Below, piece by piece: positions 26,101 through 32,463 of a DNA stretch of 32,463 bases. Position numbers and translations under genes: made by a program. The DNA is from an uncultured Lacibacter sp. (GTDB lineage: Bacteria; Bacteroidota; Bacteroidia; Chitinophagales; Chitinophagaceae). The notes under the pieces were generated by a model, which saw only the letters and a program-made list of their open reading frames with translations, searched no databases and was not told where the DNA came from. The stretch's first letter is position 1. The number at the start of each line of letters is the position of its first letter. Location: the NCBI RefSeq assembly GCF_946479605.1, contig NZ_CAMLGT010000009.1:1-32463 (forward strand), in the 5' to 3' direction.

Positions 26101-26288
26101 GTGGAGGTTGCAATATCTGTACCCTTCACTTTAATGGTAGCTCCGGCAAGCGGCGCCCCTGAAGAATCTTTTACAGTACCGGAAATTGTTCTTGAATTTC
26201 CTTGTGCCGACGCTTGTAAGCTTGTTAATAAAATACAGCAGAGAGCAATCGTTAGCCTTAGCAGCCGGTTTTTAACCACGCATTTCAT
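23184..26288 (-). CDS. xusA: SusC/RagA family TonB-dependent transporter, first pair (XusA-like)
   Basis: This 1034-residue transporter begins the xylan operon. Signal peptide 1-29 (ending LQASAQ); CarboxypepD_reg-like domain 34-108 (ISGTVKDSSGAPLAGATIKV); TonB-box stretch EDVVIVGYGRQKKESVVGAIS at about 112-132; plug to about 237 with PLILVDGIERSM, VSILKDASATAVFGVKGANGV and ITTKRG; C-terminal barrel ending RRINFGLNLSL. No STN domain precedes it, so it is not a FecA-type receptor for the nearby ECF sigma factor. The ATG at 26288 gives a good signal peptide. It lies 17 bp before its SusD and is preceded by a 406-bp non-coding region that should carry the operon promoter. Xylo-oligosaccharides are the expected cargo. 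Confidence 0.95.
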   Translation of the reverse strand: MKCVVKNRLLRLTIALCCILLTSLQASAQGNSRTISGTVKDSSGAPLAGATIKVKGTDIATSTDVSGQFKITVPTKDKILVISYVGMDEMEVAISSQTIIEVRLGIARTILEDVVIVGYGRQKKESVVGAISQTNGKVLQRAGGVSNIGAALTGNVPGVITIQGTGMPGAEDPLIYIRGQGTWNSAGPLILVDGIERSMNGVDIGSVESVSILKDASATAVFGVKGANGVVLITTKRGVEGKANINVTVNSTIKVPSRLPEKYDAYDALTIRNMAIERELGVSPASWQDYTPQAIIEKYRNPANAQEAQQYPNIDWQAESLKKMAMAQNANINISGGSNFVKYFTSVDFLHEGDIMKIPDNGKGYKPGFFYDRLNIRANLDFKLTPTTTLSSNVSALYGKRQDTWSGFEYSWYQGIYGLAPDLFYPQYSDGSFGYYPLDPVSTNNPSHILSNNGVRNTKTTQMTTDFILTQDLSALLKNLTFKGSYSLDNTFVSQGGQFDDGSAIVKWIAPDGRVQYRNTAGPNQFDYILPQWSVRPDAFQNGQTRRRRVYQLQLNHAIKLGKHNITSMGLFMRNENAVGSSFPEFREDWVFRTTYNYGNRYFAEINGAYNGSQRFGPDYRFDFFPSAAIGWTMTNEKFMKNIDWLSSLKLRASYGLVGNDAVGGNYLYLTQWSYGGQARMGDNNANSPYVWFRENTIGNPDIHWETVAKANLGMDFTLFRGLIEGSFEFYRDHRTDVLISGNQRAVPAYFGGTPPTANLGQTIVKGYEVEVKFNKAFNRQRDIRLWGNFAFTHAKDEIIDRDDPQLLDDYLKQAGYQIGQYRSQLRAGYYNTWDEVYGSSIVDQNDNNKLPGNFNLIDFNGDGVINNFDNVPYAYPERPQNTYTGSIGFDYKRFSIFVQFYAVNNVTRNLTQTNFSAALNSVFKQGDYWTKDNTDAVSPLPRWKSRLYSYGDFFNYDGSYVRLKTAEVSYTLNPSWLKRTGIQSMRVYVNGNNLLFWSKMPDDREANVGSSNFSGQGAYPTVRRINFGLNLSL

Positions 26289-26694
26289 ACTTGATTTTTT
26301 AATGTGTAGAAAGTCTTGATTTCGTTTATGTTTTTAAAAACATGCTATAATAAATGCAGCGAAATTGTATTCAGGAAGTATCCATATTTTAAAGCAATCA
26401 TTTTTATAATTACAGCAGCTCTTTGTGGAAGGATAAGCAGTGTTTATGAAAGCATATAACATCTCTTATTACCTCAAGAATGCTATGATCGTTAACTGTT
26501 CACTAAAAACATCAACAGCAGGCTCTATTCCGGCGGTGCTATCAACATTCGGGAATTACCCATTCATAAAAGACAGGCAGGACTTCACTATGTACCAAAG
26601 CGCTTCAAACTTTTATCCTGATCGTTTTATCTTTTCAATCTGTTTATGAACTGTAACGGCACAGACAGCTTTACTTTTTGTGTTAACCTATTGC
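26289..26694. other. 406-bp region between the xylan operon and the sigma factor gene
   Basis: No gene is evident, and specifically no anti-sigma (FecR-like) gene. It should contain the xylan operon promoter. Visible structure: a 16-bp AT-rich palindrome at 26328-26343; TGTTTATGAA twice on the plus strand (26441-26450 and 26641-26650); and, on the minus strand within about 26390-26445, TGCT three times at 22- and 21-bp intervals. No exact TAnnTTTG element toward the operon was found. Confidence 0.6.
26328..26343. promoter_or_regulatory. 16-bp perfect palindrome upstream of the xylan operon
   Basis: ATGTTTTTAAAAACAT is a perfect palindrome 40 bp upstream of the first SusC start codon. It could be an operator or fold in the 5' UTR. 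Its low sequence complexity leaves chance as a serious alternative. Confidence 0.3.
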
Positions 26695-27270
26695 TTAATT
26701 CGAAATTGCCAGGCCAACTGGTTCCGATACACTAAAGAAAAGTGCCTTACCGATTTTTTTTGTTGCAATTGACATTTGATTACGTACAGTAAAAACAGAA
26801 ATGTTCAACTCCAAAGCGACCTCTTTGTATTTAAGCCCCTCTTCTTTTACCAGCTGAAACACGGTTTTGCATTGTGCCGGAAGCCTGTGCACTACCTGAT
26901 CAATTGTTTTAAATGTTTCCTTTGCTATTAATAATTCTTCCGGGCTGTTCCTTTCCATTATTGTTTCATCAGGCAGATCATTCAAAATCCGGACTGGATC
27001 TTTTGCTCTTTTTGCGATGTAGTTGAGGGATCGGTTTCGTGTGGTGGTGTACAGGTAGGCTTTCAGGTTTTCCACAGCGTGTAACTGGCCTCTCATTTGC
27101 CAGATCTTAATAAATGCGTCAGACACTACTTCTTCAGCAGCTTCACGGGATTTTGTAATCGAAAAGGAAAAATGTTGAAGATCGTCTGATAGCAGCATGT
27201 AAAGCTGTCGATAAGCCCGGATGTCTCCATGCGTTGCAATCTGTAGTTGTAAATCTTTTAAAACTTCCAT
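26695..27270 (-). CDS. ECF-family RNA polymerase sigma factor, no adjacent anti-sigma gene
   Basis: This sigma-70 family protein of the extracytoplasmic-function type is common in Bacteroidota next to SusCD loci. I prefer ATG 27270 (191 residues, MEVLKDLQLQIATHGDIRAY); the frame extends three codons to a TTG. Sigma region 2 covers about 20-85, with EEVVSDAFIKIWQMRG and LKAYLYTTTRNRSLNYI. Region 4 covers about 124-178, with LPAQCKTVFQL and LKYKEVALELNISVFTVRNQM as the HTH. Such sigma factors usually precede a FecR-like anti-sigma and an STN-bearing receptor; neither is visible here. It lies on the operon strand, 406 bp upstream of the first xylan SusC, and diverges from the hybrid regulator. 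Its targets are unknown. Confidence 0.92.
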   Translation of the reverse strand: MEVLKDLQLQIATHGDIRAYRQLYMLLSDDLQHFSFSITKSREAAEEVVSDAFIKIWQMRGQLHAVENLKAYLYTTTRNRSLNYIAKRAKDPVRILNDLPDETIMERNSPEELLIAKETFKTIDQVVHRLPAQCKTVFQLVKEEGLKYKEVALELNISVFTVRNQMSIATKKIGKALFFSVSEPVGLAISN

Positions 27271-27293
27271 ATATGGCAATCAGTAGTGGTAAT

Positions 27294-27356
27294 CCTTAAC
27301 TACATACCATGGCCCCACATAGAAGTCTATGCAAAATCCAAAGCAGCTAGTTAAGG
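27294..27356 (-). promoter_or_regulatory. Nested inverted repeats upstream of the sigma factor gene
   Basis: CCTTAACTA (27294-27302) and TAGTTAAGG (27348-27356) are perfect complements. Between them lies CATAGA-AG-TCTATG (27318-27331), a second dyad. The structure is 24-86 bp upstream of the sigma factor start and could fold in its 5' UTR or bind a regulator. Confidence 0.4.
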
Positions 27357-27414
27357 GTGGTTATGTTTTACTAAACAATCGTATCAACAGAGGTCAGCCG
27401 GTGGCTTATTCAAG

Positions 27415-27441
27415 GAAGCAATTGTTGCATTGCTTCTTTTT
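27415..27441 (+). terminator. Terminator-like hairpin on the plus strand with no assigned gene
   Basis: GAAGCAAT (27415-27422) and ATTGCTTC (27429-27436) pair perfectly around a 6-nt loop and are followed by TTTTT on the plus strand. No plus-strand gene lies upstream, so it would end a short non-coding transcript or block stray transcription toward the hybrid regulator gene. Confidence 0.45.
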
Positions 27442-27992
27442 CAAAACTTCGTCTGGCCTTTTTGCGTAAAAATTTAAATAAGCCCGATGAACGAAAACAA
27501 TTCTGTCTATTCTTGAAGCTTTTCAAATCATTACCTATCAAAACTAATTTTTGCATTTCGCCAGGGCTGGCTCATTTGTTGAAACTTATAGAACAAATGT
27601 TTAGTTTTGATTTTATGCAACCGATTAGATTAATTGAAAATCAATAAGTTGATTTTTCGGATAGTTTAATGTTGTACATTTTATTTGCAAACAAGTTTTA
27701 CTTTAGCATTTATTATTTGTTTTTTGAGTTGAGTTGAAAAACGTGGTTTGATGCAGATCTTAATCCTCCGTTTGGTAAAGATTTATGTTGAACCTGGTGA
27801 GTATTTTGTTTTTAAATTCTGATGACAAGCAGCGTTTATCAGGAACAGAAACTCTACTTGTCAAATCGAGTAAGAAGAACTCCGGCAAACAGTTTTGCCG
27901 ATGCATATTGAAATAAACCATTGTTTCGTACCGGTTCGTTGCAGTGGAATAACTGCTTATGTTATCATTTAAAAATTGCCTGCAGCCAGCAC

Positions 27993-30900
27993 ATGTTAAT
28001 TAATAAAGTCACCCTGTTTGTCTGCTTATGCTTATTTACCTTGTTTTTGCCGGCAACAGCACAAGAGGATATCAATTTTACTACGTTAACTACAAAAGAA
28101 GGGTTGTCTTCAAACAATATCAATGCAATCCTTAAAGACAGGTACGGTTTCATGTGGTTTGCCACAGACGATGGGCTGGACAGGTTTGATGGCGCCAACT
28201 TTAAAGTTTACCGTAACAAACCAACTGATTCCACCAGTTTGCAGGCCAACGAAATTTTATCCCTGCACGAGGATGAGGAAGGTAATTTATGGGTTGGCAC
28301 AAGCGGAGGATCATTGAGTTTATACAATCGAAAAAAAGATGCGTTCACAAATTTTCCGCACAAACCTGCTGAAGGTGCTATCCGAAATAATGTAGTGATG
28401 AACATCTGCAGCGATTTTGAAGGAAACTTATGGATCGGCCATTTTGATGGTATTAACATCATGGATAAAAAAACACATCGCATTTCCGATTTCAAACCCG
28501 GAAACGGCTCCCGTTTTACAAAAACCTGCAATGCACTGTTTAAAGACAGTAAACAGCGTATGTGGATCGGAACCCCCGACGGGTTGTTACTTTATAATAA
28601 AGAAACAAACTCGCTTATACCGTTCCGGCATAATACTCTTGATTCATCGAGTTTAAGCAGCAACCATGTACTTGCAATTACTGAAGATAAACAAGGTAAT
28701 ATTTGGGTTGGTACAAGTAACGGGTTAAATCTGTTAGCCGGCAATGGGAAGCAATTTACCAGGATCATGCGTGTTGAAGGAAATCAACAAACACTCAACA
28801 GCAATTATATTTACTCAATAGCTGTTGACGATTTTAATAAATTGTGGATCGGCACCTCGAAAGGATTGAACATACTGGATACAAAAACAAAAACGGCCAC
28901 AGGTTATAATTTTGATCCACGCAACACGAATGGTCTTTCAAGCAACAGTATTCGTTATGTGTACCTGGCGAAAGAAGGCATTTGCTGGGTTGGTACTTTC
29001 CTGGGGGGAATTTGCAAATATGATAAAAACCTGAACCTGTTTAATTTAATACAAAGCAACCCTTTTGATAAACAGGGATTGAATGCACCTATCGTTACAT
29101 CATTCGCAGAAGCAAACGATGGCCGTGTTTTTGTTGGCACAGATAATGGTGGTCTCAGCTTGTTTGATCCAAGAACAAAGTTATTTCAGCAAATAAATAT
29201 TAAATCTAAGCGTACTGAAAGTAAACGGCTTACAATCATGACTTTGACCATGACAACAAATGGTCAATTATTTATCGGAACCTTTGATGATGGATATTTT
29301 ATTTATGATCCTTCTTCCGGTAAATATGAACAGAAGTTGTCGGGAACAAAAACGGCAGATCTTGCTTCCAATCAAATCTATTCCATTAAAGAAGACCGAA
29401 AAGGCAACAAATGGATTGGTACAAACGGAAACGGAATTTTTGTTTTGGGAAAAAACAATGAGACATTATTCAGGTTAACACCCCGCCCCTCTTTACCAAC
29501 AGATATCAACTTACCTGTAAACGCATACATACGTGATATTGTGGAAACAAAAAATGCTGATATATGGGTTGCCACACATGGCGGAGGCATTGCAGTTTAT
29601 AATCCTGTTTCAAAAAAATTTAAAGTTTACACAACACAAAACAGCAGGTTGCCGAATGATAAAGTACTTACTTTATTAGAAGACAGAAATGGAAACATCT
29701 GGGCTGGAACATTTGGAGGTGGATTGGGTTTCTTTGATCAGAAAACCGGGCAATTTATTTCCTTTTCAGAAAAAGACGGATTGACCAATAATAACATCTA
29801 TAAAATTATTGAAGATAAAAATGGGTTACTGTGGATCAGTACAAACAAAGGAATAAGCAGTTTTGATACGAAAGCAAAAATCATCAATAACTATAATTAC
29901 CACAACGGTATCCAGCATAACACCTTCATTCTTGGATCGGGACTGCGCCTGCAGAACGGTGATCTGTTTTTTGGCGGACACGAAGGTTTCAATTATTTCA
30001 ACCCGGCTAATCTTAAAAAGAATAAAACCATACCACCTGTTATTATTACCGATCTGAAAATATCCAACAGGTCCGTTGTCCCATCGGAAAGCGGGCCTAT
30101 AAAAGAAAATATTACCACAGCCAGTAAAATAACACTTGATTACAAACAAAGCTTTGCGCTGTCTTTTGTGGGGTTAAATTATACAGCCCCAGAACAAAAC
30201 CAGTATGAATACAAACTGGAAGGATTTGATAAAGACTGGATCAACATAGGCAATGCTTCAACTGTTTCGTACACCAATATTTCTCCCGGCAATTATGTTT
30301 TCCGTGTCAGGGCTAGTAATAATAACGGAGTGTGGAATACAAAAGGAACATCCATAAAAATATATGTTCGCCCTCCTTTTTGGCGAACCATTTATGCTTA
30401 CGTCTTTTATACTTTGCTTGTTGCGGGTGCTTTAATTTATTTACGACATAGAGGGATTGAAAAAATCAGGCGTAAGTTTCAACTTGAGCAGGAAGGGTTT
30501 CGTGCAGAGCAGGAACGTAAAGAGGCAGAACGCATTCATGAACTGGACCAGTTAAAGTTGAAATTTCTTACAAACCTCAGCCACGAATTCAGGACACCTA
30601 TTTCGCTGATACTTGGCCCGGTAGATAGTCTCATTGAACAGGAAAAAGATAATACGCTCCGTGTTCAGCTGAATATGATCAAGCGAAACGGCAAGCGTTT
30701 GCTAAACCTTGTAAACCAACTGCTCGACTTCCGGAAAATGGAAGAACAGGAGTTGAAATTACAAACAAAGGAAGGTGACCTGATTGCTTTCCTGAAAGAA
30801 GTGTTTGATTCTTTCCTTGATCTGTCTGAACGGAAGAAAATCAATTTTTCCTTTGCAAGTAATGTAGAGAAATTTTATACCGTTTTTGATCCCGATAAAA

Positions 30901-32150
30901 CAGAACGCATTCTGTTTAATCTTTTATCAAACGCTTTCAAGTTTACACTGGAAGGCGGCACAATCAGTCTTGAAATTGAAAAGCAGGAAGGCAATGATCA
31001 TAATGACAACTCTGTTATTGTAATAAAAGTTTGCGATACCGGCATTGGCATTCCCTACGATAAACAGGAAGTGATTTTTGAACGCTTTTTCCAAAATACA
31101 ACAGCTGCTTCCGTTCTTAACCAGGGCTCCGGTATTGGTTTATCGATTACCAAAGAATTTGTAAGAATGCATGGAGGAACAATTGCAGTAAAAAGTGAAC
31201 CGGAGAAAGGCAGCACCTTCATTATTGAGATTCCTTACAAAGAGTTGGCAATACCTGGAACAACAAAACAACAGGAGCTTTCTTTAGCTGTTGAAACTGT
31301 AACTGAAACTCCTGATGCAGAAGAATCCGCAGTTGAAGAAAAGCCGGTGCTGAATAATGCTGTTATACGTTCTGTTTTGTTGGTAGAAGACAATGATGAT
31401 TTCCGGTTTTATCTGAAAGAAAATCTTCGTTTGCAATACAAAGTAATTGAAGCGACCAATGGCTTGGAAGGCTGGCAAAAAGCATTGGCGGTGCATCCCG
31501 ATTTAATTGTAAGCGACATCAGTATGCCGCACATGGATGGTATTGAGTTGTGTAAAAAGATCAAAGCAGATAAACGGACAGGGCATATTCCTGTTATTCT
31601 GTTAACTGCATTGACAGAAGAAAAAAATCAGATCACCGGGTTGCAGACGGGTGCAAGCGACTACATTACAAAGCCGTTTAACTTTGAAGTGCTGAATGCA
31701 AAAATTAAAAACCTTTTGGTTTTAAATGACACACTCAGGAACACCTATTCAAAAAGAGTTGAAGTAGTTCCAAAAAAAGTTGAAGTGGAATCATCTGCTG
31801 ATAAACTCATTCAGCGAATTGTTCTTTATATTGAAGATAATCTTACCGACACACAACTGTCTGTTGAAACCTTAAGTAAACATGTCGGCATGAGCAGAAG
31901 TACACTTTATAGTAAACTTCTTGAACTTACCGGGCAGACACCGGTAGAATTTATCAGATCGGTAAAACTTGATAAGGCTGCACAGTTACTGGAGACAAGC
32001 GAATTGACCATTGCAGAAATAGCATACACCGTTGGCTTCTCTACACCTAACTATTTTGCAAAATCATTCAAAGCAAAGTTCAATATGCTTCCTTCGGAAT
32101 ATTTGAATAAAAAGAGAAAAGCAAACACAGACAAAAAGCGAAATACCTAA
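27993..32150 (+). CDS. Hybrid two-component system with Reg_prop/Y_Y_Y sensor, probable xylan PUL regulator
   Basis: I place the start at ATG 27993 (1385 residues), which gives the signal peptide MLINKVTLFVCLCLFTLFLP...ATAQ; the open frame continues upstream to a TTG. Domains: two seven-bladed propellers from about 14 Reg_prop repeats at 35-665, each with a W(I/V)GT-like core; a Y_Y_Y immunoglobulin-like domain (about 727-792); a membrane helix (798-817); a histidine kinase with H864 (NLSHEFRTP), N976/N980, DTGIGI at 1015-1020 and GSGIGL at 1045-1050; a receiver with D1175 and K1227; and an AraC-type HTH (about 1275-1372). Such regulators sense oligosaccharides in the periplasm and activate the adjacent PUL. 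Next to a GH10 xylan cluster, xylo-oligosaccharide is the likely signal, as for XynR-type regulators. It diverges from the sigma factor gene. Confidence 0.95.
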   Translation: MLINKVTLFVCLCLFTLFLPATAQEDINFTTLTTKEGLSSNNINAILKDRYGFMWFATDDGLDRFDGANFKVYRNKPTDSTSLQANEILSLHEDEEGNLWVGTSGGSLSLYNRKKDAFTNFPHKPAEGAIRNNVVMNICSDFEGNLWIGHFDGINIMDKKTHRISDFKPGNGSRFTKTCNALFKDSKQRMWIGTPDGLLLYNKETNSLIPFRHNTLDSSSLSSNHVLAITEDKQGNIWVGTSNGLNLLAGNGKQFTRIMRVEGNQQTLNSNYIYSIAVDDFNKLWIGTSKGLNILDTKTKTATGYNFDPRNTNGLSSNSIRYVYLAKEGICWVGTFLGGICKYDKNLNLFNLIQSNPFDKQGLNAPIVTSFAEANDGRVFVGTDNGGLSLFDPRTKLFQQINIKSKRTESKRLTIMTLTMTTNGQLFIGTFDDGYFIYDPSSGKYEQKLSGTKTADLASNQIYSIKEDRKGNKWIGTNGNGIFVLGKNNETLFRLTPRPSLPTDINLPVNAYIRDIVETKNADIWVATHGGGIAVYNPVSKKFKVYTTQNSRLPNDKVLTLLEDRNGNIWAGTFGGGLGFFDQKTGQFISFSEKDGLTNNNIYKIIEDKNGLLWISTNKGISSFDTKAKIINNYNYHNGIQHNTFILGSGLRLQNGDLFFGGHEGFNYFNPANLKKNKTIPPVIITDLKISNRSVVPSESGPIKENITTASKITLDYKQSFALSFVGLNYTAPEQNQYEYKLEGFDKDWINIGNASTVSYTNISPGNYVFRVRASNNNGVWNTKGTSIKIYVRPPFWRTIYAYVFYTLLVAGALIYLRHRGIEKIRRKFQLEQEGFRAEQERKEAERIHELDQLKLKFLTNLSHEFRTPISLILGPVDSLIEQEKDNTLRVQLNMIKRNGKRLLNLVNQLLDFRKMEEQELKLQTKEGDLIAFLKEVFDSFLDLSERKKINFSFASNVEKFYTVFDPDKTERILFNLLSNAFKFTLEGGTISLEIEKQEGNDHNDNSVIVIKVCDTGIGIPYDKQEVIFERFFQNTTAASVLNQGSGIGLSITKEFVRMHGGTIAVKSEPEKGSTFIIEIPYKELAIPGTTKQQELSLAVETVTETPDAEESAVEEKPVLNNAVIRSVLLVEDNDDFRFYLKENLRLQYKVIEATNGLEGWQKALAVHPDLIVSDISMPHMDGIELCKKIKADKRTGHIPVILLTALTEEKNQITGLQTGASDYITKPFNFEVLNAKIKNLLVLNDTLRNTYSKRVEVVPKKVEVESSADKLIQRIVLYIEDNLTDTQLSVETLSKHVGMSRSTLYSKLLELTGQTPVEFIRSVKLDKAAQLLETSELTIAEIAYTVGFSTPNYFAKSFKAKFNMLPSEYLNKKRKANTDKKRNT

Positions 32151-32163
32151 AGGCTTTGCATAA

Positions 32164-32175
32164 ACAACCGGTTGT
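32164..32175. repeat. 12-bp palindrome between convergent genes
   Basis: ACAACCGGTTGT is a perfect palindrome in the 56-bp gap between the hybrid regulator and the convergent partial gene. AACCGGTTGTG also occurs at 13845-13855. No T-run follows, so a terminator role is doubtful. Confidence 0.3.
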
Positions 32176-32206
32176 GTTCGTTCCTTTAATTAAAATTGTG
32201 ATCAGC

Positions 32207-32463
32207 TTATTGCTGAGGCTTTGTAAACACGGTTGTATCGCCTGCAAGAGTTGGTACGCTGTATCCTCCGGTATCAAGTATTGTTTGAGGAAATGCAGTT
32301 TTCAGTGCGGCATATTCTTTTTTATCAACTGCAGATTGGTAAATGTAAACTGACTGCAACTGTTTATTTACCTTTAACTGCATCAAGCCATTGGCAGTAA
32401 CAGCTGTGCCAACTAAGTTGAGCGTTTGCAGATTGGGCAGTTGTTGCAGATGTATCAATCCTT
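32207..32463 (-). CDS. C-terminal fragment of a leucine-rich-repeat protein; runs off the right edge
   Basis: Only the last 85 or so codons are in the window, and the gene continues beyond base 32463. The visible part begins GLIHLQQLPNLQTLNLVGT and shows leucine-rich repeat spacing (LPNLQTLNLVGTAVTANGLMQL, then LQSVYIYQSAV), ending with a polar tail. Bacteroidota and Planctomycetes proteins with an N-terminal c-type cytochrome domain often end in repeats of this kind, so a cytochrome-domain protein is one possibility. The N-terminal domains needed to decide are not visible. It converges on the hybrid regulator and is probably unrelated to the xylan PUL. Confidence 0.7.
   Translation of the reverse strand, partial: GLIHLQQLPNLQTLNLVGTAVTANGLMQLKVNKQLQSVYIYQSAVDKKEYAALKTAFPQTILDTGGYSVPTLAGDTTVFTKPQQ

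Larger units (their letters stand above)
27271..27992. other. 722-bp divergent region between the sigma factor and hybrid regulator genes
   Basis: No convincing gene is present. It contains a long dyad at 27294-27356, a plus-strand terminator-like hairpin at 27415-27441, and an AT-rich 8-bp hairpin (AAAATCAA / TTGATTTT) near 27638-27657. The start region of the regulator is AT-rich. TTTG at 27684 followed by TATTATTTG at 27711 is a loose match to the Bacteroidota promoter with one extra spacer base. Confidence 0.6.

Noticed and set aside
27462..27647. Plus-strand 61-codon frame in the divergent region
   Set aside because: It starts at TTG, has no ribosome-binding site or hydrophobic or domain signal, and ends inside an AT-rich hairpin; chance is the simplest explanation.
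1..32463. CRISPR array, transposase, integrase or phage genes
   Set aside because: No regularly spaced repeats and no frames with recombinase or phage motifs were seen on either strand.

Overview
This window looks like part of a Bacteroidota chromosome, probably Chitinophagaceae or a near relative. The family assignment is an inference from style: three SusC/SusD pairs, SusD lipoproteins of the SCKK-LD type, hybrid two-component regulators, an AT-rich sequence, no strong Shine-Dalgarno sites, and an exact TAnnTTTG promoter element. It holds two polysaccharide utilization loci (PULs) side by side, with the start of a sulfatase gene at the left edge and the end of an unrelated leucine-rich-repeat protein at the right edge.

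Left PUL (959-13416, fructan). Six minus-strand genes form one probable operon, in transcription order: MFS sugar importer, PfkB fructokinase, SusC, SusD, a small TlpA-like redoxin, and a GH32 fructan hydrolase. A hybrid sensor/regulator is divergently transcribed from it. That sensor has a periplasmic sugar-binding domain like the fructose sensor BT1754 of Bacteroides thetaiotaomicron. Predicted flow: SusCD imports fructan oligomers, periplasmic GH32 releases fructose, the sensor detects it, the MFS protein carries it into the cytoplasm, and the kinase phosphorylates it. No surface glycan-binding protein and no second GH32 is present.

Right PUL (14180-26288, xylan). Six minus-strand genes run SusC-SusD-SusC-SusD-DUF1735/DUF5627 lipoprotein-GH10 xylanase. 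This is the order of the core xylan cluster xusA-xusB-xusC-xusD-xusE-xyn10C described in Prevotella and Bacteroides. Upstream lie an ECF sigma factor with no visible anti-sigma gene (26695-27270) and a divergent hybrid two-component regulator with a 14-blade propeller sensor (27993-32150).

The least ordinary material is between the genes. Two related sequences ending in GGGCAC, each running directly into a long hairpin, bracket the fructan PUL. A near-perfect 21-bp-phased direct repeat sits between the MFS and sensor genes and is a good operator candidate. The 763-bp gap between the PULs holds three strong hairpins and a possible 28-residue membrane peptide. The sigma factor has a long dyad upstream of its start. 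There are no rRNA or tRNA genes, CRISPR arrays, transposases or integrases in the window.
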